From the NCBI GenBank assembly GCA_017746715.1, contig JAGHZQ010000069.1, positions 99,601 to 163,600 on the forward strand: 64,000 nt of DNA, read 5' to 3'. Origin of the DNA: Cyanobacteria bacterium SBLK (GTDB lineage Bacteria; Cyanobacteriota; Cyanobacteriia; Cyanobacteriales; Spirulinaceae). Made by a program: the position numbers and the translations under genes. Below are positions 1 through 10,004 of the stretch, in pieces (within the stretch, counting starts at the first letter, position 1; each line of letters starts with the position of its first letter). The notes beneath the pieces are model-generated. The model was not told where the DNA came from and ran no database searches. It saw only the letters and a list, made by a program, of their open reading frames with translations.

Positions 1-8
1 TTCATCAT
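1..8 (-). CDS. 5' end of a gene leaving the left edge
   Basis: Two adjacent ATG codons read leftward (complement of bases 6-8 and 3-5). They are preceded at 5 and 8 nt by a strong Shine-Dalgarno GGAGG (complement of bases 14-18). Only two to three codons lie in the window, so the product cannot be named. Divergent orientation relative to the GH2-like gene means bases 9-255 hold promoters for both genes. Confidence 0.5.
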
Positions 9-13
9 GTTTT

Positions 14-18
14 CCTCC
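14..18 (-). promoter_or_regulatory. Strong ribosome binding site of the left-edge gene
   Basis: GGAGG on the minus strand, 5 nt before the first ATG. Most genes in this window lack so good a match, so it marks the start of a real, well-translated gene rather than chance ATGs. Confidence 0.5.
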
Positions 19-255
19 GCTTTTCAATCGGCTAATATCGAGATTTCACCTCGAGCCTAACCTATCTTTTAGCGAGATGTGCTATTTGTTACAGAACATA
101 AACTCTTTTTGGACAATTCGAACAAATCGCAACGATGAGGAGAATTTTTGTGGGAATGAGATCGGCGGTACAATAGAAAAAGACAATTGCATTTTTAGAA
201 AGATTGTTAAAATTGACAGCCGCGATAAAGTTTATCATGAACAATATTAATTGTT

Positions 256-3200
256 ATGATTTTAGTGAAAATATGGAAAGTTACGAAATTTTCTATTGCT
301 ATTTTCAGTCTTATTTTACTGGATAGTTGCGATCGCGATCGCATTACTTTTGCCTGCCCTACGGTTGAAATTAGCAGCAGTCTTCCTTTAACTAAAGTGC
401 CGATAAATCCTCAAAGAGATCGGGTTTATTTAAATGGGATTTGGCAATTTATTCCAGCTATATCCCAAAGTGAAAATCTGCCTCCACAAGAGGGATGGGG
501 AAAAATACAAGTTCCGGGAGATTGGCAAGCAGAAAATCTAGATTCTGTTCCCGGTATTCTCGAACGCGGAATGGGGCAGGCATGGGATCGTTTTAATGGC
601 AAAACGCTCTCGAAAGCATGGTATCGCAAAACCATTAAAATCCCTGACAATTGGCGCGATCGCTCGATTGTTTTGAGTGTGGATCGTCTCAGTACCGATG
701 CAGAAATTTATATCGATCGTACACCTTGTGGCGCGATCGCTTCTCCCTATGGTGCTGTTGAAATTACTGAAAAAGTTGAAGCAGGTCGAGAAATTACCCT
801 CGAGCTTTTAGTTGTTGCTGCTAAAGATGAAGAAGAAAAAACTGTAATCATGACTCCTAATGAAATCTTTACGACTCAATCGGAATTAGAGTCAAAAGGA
901 ATCATTGGAGAAGTTAGCTTATTAAGTTATCCTCGGGGTGCTCATATCAGCGATATTTTTGTGCAACCTTCAATTCGCGATCGCACCATAAAACTTGATG
1001 TTGAGTTAACTAATATTTCGCGATCGACTGAAGTAAAAATTACCGCTAAACTCTTCAATGAGGCTGGAAAACTAGAAAAAGAATTTACATCTTTAGCACA
1101 AATTAGGAAGAAAATCAAGCAAAATTTAGAGTTGATTTGGGATTGGAAAAATCCTCGCTTGTGGGATTTAGAAAAGCCAAATTTATATACTTTGAGATTG
1201 GAAATTGAAGGGGAAGGAATTCGCGATCGCTACGATCAAAGTTTCGGGTTTCGCGAGTTTTGGATTGAAGGGAAGAAGTTTTATTTAAATGGTACGGAAA
1301 TTCGCTTTCGACCTACATTATACCAAGATTCTTGGCAAGGGTGGGGAGTGGGCAATCCTAGAGTTATCGATGGCAGGATCGAGGGATATCTAAAGACAGG
1401 ATATAATATTGCAATGGCTTGGCCATGGAATCATTTCGAGCGAGGAAGATGGCATTTTCGACATCTTTTAGCAGAACGTGCGGACTTAAAAGGATTTCCT
1501 TTAATTATACCGGCATTGGATGCCGTCCGCGATGGTTATCCCGATCGCTGGCGGTGGGGAGGGAAGAAAGAATGGGAAGCAAAGATGTTGCGAGAATTGC
1601 GACGCGATCGCAATCATCCTTCAATTTTGTTATGGGCGAATAGTCCCAATTATTTTGGAAATAGTGACGATCAAAATCCTCGCCATCTTGGTATTAAAAA
1701 TTTTGCTGGAGGATTAACTCGAATCGAAAATGAAAGAATTGATAAAATCCGACCCATTGCTAACGATATTCTCCAAACCATTAAACAATACGATCCAACT
1801 CGTCCGGTGATGATGCACCAAGGTGCATTTTTTGGCGATATTTATGCCCTTAATTCTTATCTGAATTTGATTCCTTTACAAGAGAGAGAAGAATGGTTAT
1901 CTCATTGGCAAGAATTCGGCGAAATGCCTTACATGGTAGTAGAATTTGGCACGCCGTTACATCCGACAATGATGCGAGGAAGAAACGGGTTTGGCGGTGC
2001 AATTTTAAGCGAGCCTTTACTGACGGAATTTAGCGCAATTTATTTAGGGAATGAAGCCTATCAACTAGAAACATCTACTTATCGTCAAAAGATCGAAGAT
2101 TATTTTTTAGGCGAACAACAGTATAAGAATTTTCACGGTCAATCCGAACTCTTTTTTGCACCTGCTTTTCAACAATTACAGAATCTTTTTATTAACAATA
2201 CTTGGCGCAGTTGGCGAACCATGGGAATAACAGGGGGGATGATTCCGTGGGAAGATGCACAAGGATGGGAAATCACGTCAAATGGTCGAGAAACGATCGA
2301 TATTGAGACTTTTAAAGAAGGACATCGCGGCGTTTATCTCGATCGCCTCGAAAAGCGATTGTTTAATTATTTACAACCTCCAGAATATTATCTCTATCTG
2401 GCTGCCAATGCTTTACTCGCAAATAATGCAGAAACTTTAGTCTGGATCGCCGGGTTTCCAAATTTTACCAGCAAAGATCGCAATTTTAAATCCGGAGAAA
2501 TCTTAGAAAAACAATTAATTTTAATTAACGACAGTCGAGAAGAGAAACCTTTTTCTCTCGTTTGGGAGATTAATGCTAGAGAAAAAAAAATTATTACAGG
2601 GGAAAAACAAGGAAGGATTCAACCCGCACAAACTTTATTTTTTCCCATTAATACCGATCTCCCCACAGTTTTAACCAAAACTAATGGCAAAATTCAACTC
2701 AATGCTAAAATTGGCGATCGCTTGCATTCCGATACCTTTAATTTTCGCATCTTTCCACCAGTAGAGAAGAGCGATCGCCGAGTTACAATTTTCGATCCGG
2801 TAGGAAAAACGACAGAAATGCTGCAATCGCTGGGTTTTCAGATTGGCGATCGCGAAATGAACAAAGATTCATTATTGATTATCGGACGAGAAGCTCTATC
2901 TACACAAACAAAAATCCCGATCGATCTCGAATCTTTTGTCAAAGAAGGAGGAAGGGTGCTAATCTTTACGCAAAAACCAAATTGGTTCGCCGATCGCGCC
3001 AATTTTCGCGTTGCGAAGCATTTAAGTCGTCGGGTTTTTCCCGTAAACTCCAACCATCCTATTTTACGAGGTTTAGATCGGCTGGATTTGCGCGATTGGC
3101 GAGGAGAAAGTACCCTGATAGATGCCTATCCCAATCCCTTAAATACTCAGCGAGAATGGACGGCAAATGGAACGCCGAAATATGGCTGGCATTGGAGCAA

Positions 3201-4074
3201 TCGCGGTACGGTTAGTAGTGCTATGTTAGAAAAGCCACATCTCAGTTCTTGGCGACCGATTTTAGAAGGAGAATTCGATCTCGCTTACAGTCCTTTATTA
3301 GAGTTAGATTATGGCAAAGGAAGAGTGATTTTATGTACTTTAGACTTGGAAGATTTTGCATTGAAAGATCCAGCAACCGATCGCATTATCCGACAAATTA
3401 TTAACTATGCAGCAACTGCACCTCTGACAGAAAAAAGCGATCGCGTTATTTTCCTCGGTCATTCTCGCGATGCCGCTCAACTCGATGAATTAGGATTAAT
3501 TTATCAGCAAGCAAACCAATTGAAAAGCAATGCAGATTTAGCGATTATTGGCGATCGAATCCAGTTAGATGAGGAAGAATTAAAAGCCTATTTACAACAA
3601 GGAGGAAAAATATTTTTTCTGCCTCGCGTGTATTCAATATTAGGGATTGATTTTAAAACTGTCGAGAATTTTGGCTATTCTTTAAATATCCCGAAATGGC
3701 AAGAATTAAAAGGTCTCAGTATTTCCGATCTCAGAAGTCGAACCGATTATTCTGCGAGGGTTGTTGCGTCGGGGGGAGAAATTGGAGCAAATGGGGGATT
3801 GAGTCGGATAAAATTGGGTAAAGGAACGGCAATTTTTTATCAATTCGATCGCGATCGCCTGAGTGCCGACAAACGAACCTATCTGCGTTATACGCGTTGG
3901 CGATATACTCGAAGTATGGTACAAATTCTAGCGAATTTAGGGGCGAGTTTTGCGGGCGATCGCGCCATTTTTGAGGCAATTTCCCAACAACAATCCTCGC
4001 TTTCTCTTTATCATCCCGACTATCGCGAAGATTTTGAACTCGGCGACGATCCCTATCGCTATTATCGCTGGTAA
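256..4074 (+). CDS. Large GH2-like (beta-galactosidase/glucuronidase fold) lipoprotein
   Basis: A 1272-residue exported protein. The N-terminus has a hydrophobic segment and a lipobox-like LLDSC near residue 25, suggesting a lipoprotein. Order: GH2 sugar-binding jelly roll (about 50-200), immunoglobulin-like domain (215-330), TIM barrel (335-650), then a long C-terminal part with a glutamine-amidotransferase-like fold (about 850-1050; segment GGRVLIF). The barrel has the GH2 landmark NHPSILLW, but the usual general acid/base in the following W-x-x-x-N-E stretch is missing (sequence WANSPN). A nucleophile-like Glu is present in VVEFGTP. It may therefore bind rather than hydrolyse glycans, or use a different acid. 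At over 1200 residues it is longer than most GH2 enzymes. It stands alone, with no sugar transporter beside it. Confidence 0.75.
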   Translation: MILVKIWKVTKFSIAIFSLILLDSCDRDRITFACPTVEISSSLPLTKVPINPQRDRVYLNGIWQFIPAISQSENLPPQEGWGKIQVPGDWQAENLDSVPGILERGMGQAWDRFNGKTLSKAWYRKTIKIPDNWRDRSIVLSVDRLSTDAEIYIDRTPCGAIASPYGAVEITEKVEAGREITLELLVVAAKDEEEKTVIMTPNEIFTTQSELESKGIIGEVSLLSYPRGAHISDIFVQPSIRDRTIKLDVELTNISRSTEVKITAKLFNEAGKLEKEFTSLAQIRKKIKQNLELIWDWKNPRLWDLEKPNLYTLRLEIEGEGIRDRYDQSFGFREFWIEGKKFYLNGTEIRFRPTLYQDSWQGWGVGNPRVIDGRIEGYLKTGYNIAMAWPWNHFERGRWHFRHLLAERADLKGFPLIIPALDAVRDGYPDRWRWGGKKEWEAKMLRELRRDRNHPSILLWANSPNYFGNSDDQNPRHLGIKNFAGGLTRIENERIDKIRPIANDILQTIKQYDPTRPVMMHQGAFFGDIYALNSYLNLIPLQEREEWLSHWQEFGEMPYMVVEFGTPLHPTMMRGRNGFGGAILSEPLLTEFSAIYLGNEAYQLETSTYRQKIEDYFLGEQQYKNFHGQSELFFAPAFQQLQNLFINNTWRSWRTMGITGGMIPWEDAQGWEITSNGRETIDIETFKEGHRGVYLDRLEKRLFNYLQPPEYYLYLAANALLANNAETLVWIAGFPNFTSKDRNFKSGEILEKQLILINDSREEKPFSLVWEINAREKKIITGEKQGRIQPAQTLFFPINTDLPTVLTKTNGKIQLNAKIGDRLHSDTFNFRIFPPVEKSDRRVTIFDPVGKTTEMLQSLGFQIGDREMNKDSLLIIGREALSTQTKIPIDLESFVKEGGRVLIFTQKPNWFADRANFRVAKHLSRRVFPVNSNHPILRGLDRLDLRDWRGESTLIDAYPNPLNTQREWTANGTPKYGWHWSNRGTVSSAMLEKPHLSSWRPILEGEFDLAYSPLLELDYGKGRVILCTLDLEDFALKDPATDRIIRQIINYAATAPLTEKSDRVIFLGHSRDAAQLDELGLIYQQANQLKSNADLAIIGDRIQLDEEELKAYLQQGGKIFFLPRVYSILGIDFKTVENFGYSLNIPKWQELKGLSISDLRSRTDYSARVVASGGEIGANGGLSRIKLGKGTAIFYQFDRDRLSADKRTYLRYTRWRYTRSMVQILANLGASFAGDRAIFEAISQQQSSLSLYHPDYREDFELGDDPYRYYRW

Positions 4075-4207
4075 AAATGTTATAATTATAATTGACTGGA
4101 ATAAATTAAAAAAAATCAAAAATCATGCTTTTTGAACTGTCACCAGAACAAGAAAAATTGATTCCTCAATTCTTGCTAAATTGCTATTGTTGTTGGCAAA
4201 GATGCTA

Positions 4208-6118
4208 TTATGATAAAGGTATTGTCCCGATCGCTTCCATCTCTTCAACGCGATCGCATTCACTCCGAGAAACTTGCCTGATAGGAATTTCAATAATAAA
4301 TTTACATCCTTCTCCGGGTTGAGACTGGCAAGATAATTGTCCCCCATGTTGTTCTACAATAATAGAATAGGCGATCGATAAACCCAAGCCCGTTCCTTGA
4401 CCCAATGTTTTAGTTGTGAAGAAGGGTTCAAAGAGTTTTTCGCGTACCTCCCTTTCGATCCCAATGCCATTATCTTCAATCTGAATGATAATCCATTTTG
4501 AATGGCGTTCCTCTGTTACGATCTTAATAATTGGAGATTGCTTTTGAAATTGATATTTTTCTAATTGATATTTTTCTTCGATCGCATCGATTGCATTACT
4601 AATTAAATTCAGAAAAACTTGATTGAGAAGACTGGGATAACAATCAATGGCAGGCAGTTTTCCATATTGCGTGACGATCTCGATTTCCGGGCGATCCCTC
4701 GTTGCTTTGCACTGACTTTTCAGAATCATTAAGGTGCTTTGCAATCCTTCGTTAATATCTACTTTTTTCATGTTTGCTTCATCCAAACGGGAAAAATTTC
4801 GCAAAGATAACACAATCTTTCGAATTCGTTCGGATCCCATTTCCATCGAGTTAAAAATATTACTCAAATCTTCGACAATAAATTCTAATTCAATTTCTTC
4901 AAGATTTTCTTGGATTGTACTTTCAGGTTGAGGATAGTAGTGCTGATATAATTCAATTAAGTTTTTTAAGTCTTCAACATGGTTTCTGGCATGATCGATA
5001 TTGCCGTAAATAAAACTAATCGGATTGTTGATTTCGTGGGCAACTCCTGCAACTAATTGACCCAATGTTGCCATTTTTTCTTGTTGGATGAGTTGAACTT
5101 GAGTTTGCTTGAGTTTCTGTAAAGCGAAGGTTTTCTCTCGGACTTGTTTTTTTAATTTATCTACTCCCACGATCGCTTTACCTGTAAGGGGGCGAATTAA
5201 AAGGATCGTTCCAACCGTTCCCAAAAGCGAAACAAAAATAATCGCAATGGTTACGGTTTTAATCTGTCGATTGACAACGGCATAGAGTTTGCGATCGTCA
5301 ACTTTAGCGACTAATCCCCATTGAGTTTCCCGAACGGGTTCAAAGGCAAAAGATTGCCTAGTTTTCCCCCTTAATAATCCTGTTTGTTGGCCTTCAACTG
5401 CTTTTCGGATTGCTCGATCGCGATCGAGTAATGTTTCCTCGGTAGCGTCCTGCTTCGGGAAAAAAATTTCAACGCGATCGCGATCGACCGTTCCGAGAAT
5501 AATTTCTCCGGTTTCTCCCGAGCGGGTATAATTTTGAATAATTTGCTGCAAACTATCAACCTTAAAAAGAACGATATCCGTCCCCACTCTTTCACGAGAC
5601 TGCGGATTAATAATCGGCGCACCAATAATAATATAAGGATTATTTTCTAATTCAATAGGATTGCTAACTCGGGCGTTTTGGGACTGTTGAGAGGGAATTT
5701 GCCAAAATTGTTTTGGAATGGAGCGTCCGACTCGGGCGATTGGGTTTTCTCGGTTGTCAAGTCTTGTAATTCCAATCGCATCTTCCGTGCGTTCGAGGGC
5801 ATCGGTTAAGATTTTCTCGGTAAATTCTGTAGTTTCTTGTCGTTCTATTTCTCCTTTATTGTAGCCTTCTAATAATTGACGACCCCGAGTTCGACTGGTA
5901 ATTTGTAGAGCAACATCTTTGGCTCGTAATAAGAACTCGTCAACGGTTCTCGTGCGACTATTCAGCATCAGTTGTAAATGCCTTTCTTCATTTTTTTTGA
6001 GTTGTTGAGAGAAGGGAAAAATGCTGGCAGCAGCAACAATTGCACTCAAGGAAAAAAGTCCCGAGGCAGAATAAATAATTAGAAGTCGTTGTAATTTTCT
6101 AGAATTCAGTTGAGACAT
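4208..6118 (-). CDS. Membrane sensor histidine kinase
   Basis: About 636 residues. TM1 lies near 8-33, followed by an extracytoplasmic Cache-like sensor region (about 40-280), TM2 near 290-310, a coiled coil, and a HisKA H-box GVAHEINNP with the phospho-accepting His near residue 361. The HATPase_c domain carries an N-box (NAIDAIEEK), G1 (DNGIGI) and G2 (GTGLGLSIA). The H-box type is that of cyanobacterial kinases that signal to soluble partners. No response regulator lies next to it. The ATG giving MSQLNSR is preferred to a TTG three codons upstream. It follows the zinc-ribbon gene by 39 bp on the same strand, so the two are probably cotranscribed. The ligand is unknown. Confidence 0.88.
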   Translation of the reverse strand: MSQLNSRKLQRLLIIYSASGLFSLSAIVAAASIFPFSQQLKKNEERHLQLMLNSRTRTVDEFLLRAKDVALQITSRTRGRQLLEGYNKGEIERQETTEFTEKILTDALERTEDAIGITRLDNRENPIARVGRSIPKQFWQIPSQQSQNARVSNPIELENNPYIIIGAPIINPQSRERVGTDIVLFKVDSLQQIIQNYTRSGETGEIILGTVDRDRVEIFFPKQDATEETLLDRDRAIRKAVEGQQTGLLRGKTRQSFAFEPVRETQWGLVAKVDDRKLYAVVNRQIKTVTIAIIFVSLLGTVGTILLIRPLTGKAIVGVDKLKKQVREKTFALQKLKQTQVQLIQQEKMATLGQLVAGVAHEINNPISFIYGNIDHARNHVEDLKNLIELYQHYYPQPESTIQENLEEIELEFIVEDLSNIFNSMEMGSERIRKIVLSLRNFSRLDEANMKKVDINEGLQSTLMILKSQCKATRDRPEIEIVTQYGKLPAIDCYPSLLNQVFLNLISNAIDAIEEKYQLEKYQFQKQSPIIKIVTEERHSKWIIIQIEDNGIGIEREVREKLFEPFFTTKTLGQGTGLGLSIAYSIIVEQHGGQLSCQSQPGEGCKFIIEIPIRQVSRSECDRVEEMEAIGTIPLS

Positions 6119-6157
6119 TACTATCAAATTAAAAAGTTAAGGTATCTCGCGATTGCG

Positions 6158-6637
6158 TTAACGCCGTCTTCGCGCTCTCAAATATAAGAAAAAAGGAAAC
6201 TGATAATACTCGATGGCCAACCACACCAAGCAGGATAAATGAGTAACAAACACAATCCCCATCCAAACAAAAGGAAACCAAGAACCGCGACTTCCCGGTA
6301 ATGGAGGGAAAAGATAAGCGGATAAGCCTACTAATCCCGTTGGCAAACTCACAAATAGAAAAGCACCTAACCCATATCCCCAATGAGGTTCAAATCCCGC
6401 ACTATAAGCATCTTTCCAACACTTCCCCGTCCAATACCACGTTAAAGCCATTTCGCTATCGGCTAATTTGAGTTGTTGTTGTTCCCAATCCGGTGCAAAA
6501 ATATGAAGGCAGGTATCGCAATTCATTGCTTCCATTAAGGGCATTGTCGTGACTTGACCGCAGCGACATACAGGACAGGGATAAATCCCTCTTTCGGTAA
6601 GTTGTTGGGTATTGGTATTGTTGTTAAACACGCGCAA
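6158..6637 (-). CDS. Zinc-ribbon membrane protein, function unknown
   Basis: Up to 159 residues. The N-terminus has a zinc ribbon made of CPVCRC and, about 20 residues later, CDTC. Two or three hydrophobic segments follow (around 90-110 and 120-145) and a very basic end (RARRRR). I recognise no named family. It precedes the histidine kinase by 39 bp in the same direction and may be expressed with it. The start is uncertain: TTG at the given coordinate and a GTG two codons in are both possible, and no ATG precedes the first cysteine pair. The DNA encoding the first residues (NNNTNTQQ) resembles the window's short repeats. Confidence 0.6.
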   Translation of the reverse strand: MRVFNNNTNTQQLTERGIYPCPVCRCGQVTTMPLMEAMNCDTCLHIFAPDWEQQQLKLADSEMALTWYWTGKCWKDAYSAGFEPHWGYGLGAFLFVSLPTGLVGLSAYLFPPLPGSRGSWFPFVWMGIVFVTHLSCLVWLAIEYYQFPFFLYLRARRRR

Positions 6638-6726
6638 TAATCATCAACGATTCAATATATTTTCAGGATTTTCTCAGATCGTCGTGGGATAAATGTCGTG
6701 TAAGTTACAAATCTTTTCCTAGAGCA

Positions 6727-7593
6727 ATGAATTTAACCAAACTAAACTTAACCAGACATTTTGTTATACTTGGCTTTGCTCTCCCTCTTCTCACGGGATG
6801 CGGTTCGCTCCCTTTTCTACAAGCAGCGACTCCAAATAATACCATCGAAGAAACGCGATCGCAAGACTCTAACTTTACCTACAATGAATATGCGGAGGTT
6901 CTCAAAACCCATGTCAGTCAAGATGGTTTTGTCGATTATAAGGGATTGCAACTCAATCGCCAAAAACTGGATCGCTTCAATCAATCTTTTGCGTTAGTTT
7001 CTCAAGAAACCTTTGATTCTTGGAACGATAAAGAACAGATTGCCTTTTGGATCAACGCTTATAATGCTTTTACTTTACAATCAATTATCGATCAAAACCC
7101 ACTAAAAGGAAGCATTAGAGATATTTTGGGCGTTTGGAAAGTACGCCGCTTTAAAATTGTCGAAGATTCTAAAACTTTGGATAATATCGAACATCAAACC
7201 TTGCGTCCAAATTACAATGAACCGCGCATTCATGCCGCGATTAATTGTGCGGCGATTAGCTGTCCCATTCTCAACAACGAACCCTATACGGGAGAGAAGT
7301 TAGAAGAACAGTTAGAAGAACAAACCCAACGGTGGATTAATAGCCCTCACGGTATCCAAATCGATCGCGAGAATAATAAAGTTGCTATCTCGGCGATTTT
7401 TGATTGGTTTGGCAGCGATTGGGAGAAAGATTTCGCGGTAGAAGAAGGGAAATTTACGGGGAATGGCAAACAACGGGCAACTTTAAATTTTATCAGTCAA
7501 TACGTCAGCGATGGAGACCGCGAATATTTGGAAGCGGGAGAATATGACATTCGCTATCTCGATTACGATTGGAATCTAAATATTCAAAAATAA
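6727..7593 (+). CDS. DUF547 lipoprotein
   Basis: 288 residues with a signal peptide and lipobox LLTGC near residue 25. The rest matches the DUF547 family: VDYKGL near the start, FWINAYNAFT in the middle, and the conserved HAAINCAAISCP with two cysteines. The biochemical role of DUF547 is not established. It stands alone, divergent from the zinc-ribbon/kinase pair and convergent with plsY, and ends just before a strong palindromic terminator. Confidence 0.85.
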   Translation: MNLTKLNLTRHFVILGFALPLLTGCGSLPFLQAATPNNTIEETRSQDSNFTYNEYAEVLKTHVSQDGFVDYKGLQLNRQKLDRFNQSFALVSQETFDSWNDKEQIAFWINAYNAFTLQSIIDQNPLKGSIRDILGVWKVRRFKIVEDSKTLDNIEHQTLRPNYNEPRIHAAINCAAISCPILNNEPYTGEKLEEQLEEQTQRWINSPHGIQIDRENNKVAISAIFDWFGSDWEKDFAVEEGKFTGNGKQRATLNFISQYVSDGDREYLEAGEYDIRYLDYDWNLNIQK

Positions 7594-7601
7594 TAATTTT
7601 C

Positions 7602-7629
7602 GGGGCGATCGCAATTGTACGATCGCCCC
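7602..7629. terminator. Bidirectional hairpin terminator
   Basis: Perfect 10-bp inverted repeat GGGGCGATCG / CGATCGCCCC around an 8-nt loop, lying between two convergent genes (DUF547 and plsY). The arms are built from HIP1-like sequence. There is no long T run, so termination efficiency is unknown. Confidence 0.6.
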
Positions 7630-7667
7630 TATCTGTCGGAATATCCAAAACGAGAACCTCGAACTCT

Positions 7668-8300
7668 TTATAGTTGCCTGCCGATGGCGGGTTCGATTCC
7701 TGCTAGCAAGCGTTCGATATTGCTGCGATGGCGCAAGATCACGTAAATTCCGGCGATCGCGGCAAAGAGACAATAGGGTAAGGGTTGATGTAGGGCCACC
7801 ATTAAAATATTAACAGCGATCGCACCGCAAATCGACCCCAAAGAAACAATATGCCGAGCGACCAAAACCAATCCAAATACGGCCATCGTTCCCAAGGCAA
7901 CCCAAGGATTCATGACCAATAAAACCCCCAAACTGGTGGCCACGGATTTACCTCCTTTAAATTGCAGCCAAATCGATTTACTATGACCGAGAATGGCTAA
8001 AATTCCTGCAAATGTTATCAGCCAAGGCTGCCAACTTAAAGAGAGAATATTGCCTCCCGTCATGAGGTAAAACTCGCGCACTAAAAGTAGGGCGATTGCG
8101 CCTTTGAGAATGTCGATCGCCAGTACCGCGATCGCTGCTTCTTTGCCCACCGTCCGCAATACATTTGTTGCCCCCGTCGAACCGGAACCGCATTCGCGAA
8201 TATCGATTCCTTTGAGGGATTTAGCCATTAAATATCCCGTGGGTAGCGATCCCAAGAAATAAGCGACCAATGCAAACAATCCGCAAATCGTCCAAGACAT
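7668..8300 (-). CDS. plsY: Glycerol-3-phosphate acyltransferase PlsY
   Basis: 210-residue polytopic membrane enzyme that transfers an acyl group from acyl-phosphate to the sn-1 position of glycerol 3-phosphate, the first step of phospholipid and glycolipid synthesis. Diagnostic features are the N-terminal LGSLPTGYL, the glycine-rich GSGSTGATNVLRTVG, the central FKGGKSVATSLG loop, and five or so membrane segments. Length is normal for the family. The ATG giving MSWTICG is chosen over a TTG five codons upstream because the hydrophobic first helix starts there. Confidence 0.95.
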   Translation of the reverse strand: MSWTICGLFALVAYFLGSLPTGYLMAKSLKGIDIRECGSGSTGATNVLRTVGKEAAIAVLAIDILKGAIALLLVREFYLMTGGNILSLSWQPWLITFAGILAILGHSKSIWLQFKGGKSVATSLGVLLVMNPWVALGTMAVFGLVLVARHIVSLGSICGAIAVNILMVALHQPLPYCLFAAIAGIYVILRHRSNIERLLAGIEPAIGRQL

Positions 8301-8630
8301 TAAAAAACTCCCCAATTCAAAAAAATGGTTTTATTTTTGTTTTATCCGACCGATTTTAAGTTAGCAAACCTACCAACGCGATCGAAATAAATTCTTAATA
8401 AAGAAGCGATTGATTTTACCTCATCTCTTGAAGATTTGGTGAGAGTACAAGGATACAATCGCGACAGTCAATCGAGAGAAAACGCAAACAATTGTCGATG
8501 AATTCACAGGACAACGCGACGAGATCGGGCGATCTTTCTTCTCTCATTTTGAGGCGAAGCGCGGTGAGGGGTCGTGAATGCAGTTCAATTTTATGCGAAA
8601 TCGATTGCTATGGTATCACTGAATTTAACA
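8301..8630. other. Intergenic stretch without a convincing gene
   Basis: The region upstream of plsY and downstream of the DUF3086 gene. It contains short open frames but none with family-like sequence, and no RNA gene or repeat that I recognise. It should contain the plsY promoter. Confidence 0.4.
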
Positions 8631-10004
8631 TTAATACACATAGCTGGAAATTTGCGTCGGATCTGGGGCAAATGCCAGCCAGAGGGGAAATTGCAAGAGA
8701 GATAAGTTTACCAAATCTTCCGTTTCGTCCATGATAATCATGGGAAGTTGCTTTTCCTCCACAAAGCGATCGGCTTTTTGCACGAGGGCTTCTGGAGACT
8801 CAAACAAACTGATGCCTCGTTTCGGTCCAAAATCCCCCCGAGAGATCCCCAAGCAGTCTTGCAAGCCCCTGCGCCATTCTCCCACGCGTTCGGGGGTATT
8901 GGCCAGGACTAACACCCGCAAGCGATCGTCATAGAGGTGTCGCAGGACGGAAATGGCTGCCGAGGCAATGAGGATATTTTGCAGGCGAGAGCCCATCGAT
9001 CGCGTGGTTCCTCGTCCTCCTTGTTTGAAAAACCACTGTTGCACCCGTTCGGCGTGAATGGGTTCAAAGGTTCGCCGTAACTGCCAAGGGGGACCGTAGT
9101 AGTCCGGACGGGTCCGATAGCGATCGAGGATGCTGCTAACTTGTCGCTGCTGTTCTTTAAAACTTTGTTTGGCAAATTGGGGACTGGGGGCTTCCTTGGG
9201 TTGACGTTCTTCTCGCGATCGCCGCTCTCGGGGGCTTAGCTCTCGGGAGGGACGAGATTCGGGCAAGTTCAACTGTTCGGCCGTTTCGGCCAATTCTTGC
9301 AAGCTCCCCACGAGATAATTTTTGAAACTCTGAACGCGAATGGCGATATCTTGGGAGACTCCCGAGAAATTCTTGCTCATTTCTTCTCGAGCGCGATCGC
9401 GGCGTTTTTCCAATTTTTCTACATCCTGTTGCAGAATTTCTCGCCGTTCTTCAAGTTCTTTCGTCCCATTGAGAATCATGCGAGCGATCGCCTCTTGCAC
9501 GGCGGTCGTTTCCGAAGCAATTAAGCGTTCTCGTTGATTTTCGAGGTCGTTCACTTCTGCTTCTAATTCTGCCTTGTGCCGTTCTAAATCGGTAATGCTT
9601 GCTTGTAAGGCTTCTTTTGGGTAATGGTCTTCTCGTGTTGCCGTTTCGGGAGGAGAGATCGGTGCTTCTTCCTCAGTCTCCAAAGAAGATGATTTCTCAG
9701 TTTCCTCAACTTCCCCAATATCGGGCCATCCTTCCGAGTCGGTTTCTACAGATTCGGAAGGTACAACGCGATCGGGTAAAAAATCTGCGAGTTCTTCTGA
9801 TGGATTTTCCGGTTCGATCGCATCTGACTGGGAGGAATCTGACTGGGAGGAATCCAAACGATCGGTTTGCGACGGAGCAGATGAGCCATCGGGGAACGTT
9901 CCCAATGTTTTTAATTCGGGAAGGGGTTGTCGCTTTTCTGCCTCTGAGGACTCTTCAAGCGGCCAGTTAGATTCTTCTGGAATCGAGGTTTCGTCTGGAT
10001 TCAT
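8631..10004 (-). CDS. DUF3086 protein
   Basis: 457 residues. The N-terminal 110 residues are acidic and low in complexity (runs of Ser, Glu and a duplicated SSQSD). A coiled coil of about 80 residues follows, then a conserved C-terminal domain (about 280-450, with FEPIHAERVQQWFFKQGG and VLVLANTPERV). This architecture is the cyanobacterial DUF3086 family, of unknown function. Its ATG overlaps the stop of the upstream DUF3119 gene as TGATG, which implies translational coupling. A TTG one codon upstream is a less likely start. Confidence 0.85.
   Translation of the reverse strand: MNPDETSIPEESNWPLEESSEAEKRQPLPELKTLGTFPDGSSAPSQTDRLDSSQSDSSQSDAIEPENPSEELADFLPDRVVPSESVETDSEGWPDIGEVEETEKSSSLETEEEAPISPPETATREDHYPKEALQASITDLERHKAELEAEVNDLENQRERLIASETTAVQEAIARMILNGTKELEERREILQQDVEKLEKRRDRAREEMSKNFSGVSQDIAIRVQSFKNYLVGSLQELAETAEQLNLPESRPSRELSPRERRSREERQPKEAPSPQFAKQSFKEQQRQVSSILDRYRTRPDYYGPPWQLRRTFEPIHAERVQQWFFKQGGRGTTRSMGSRLQNILIASAAISVLRHLYDDRLRVLVLANTPERVGEWRRGLQDCLGISRGDFGPKRGISLFESPEALVQKADRFVEEKQLPMIIMDETEDLVNLSLLQFPLWLAFAPDPTQISSYVY

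Noticed and set aside
8492..8734. Small gene between plsY and DUF3086
   Set aside because: Part of the frame is antisense to DUF3086 and the sequence has no family-like features.
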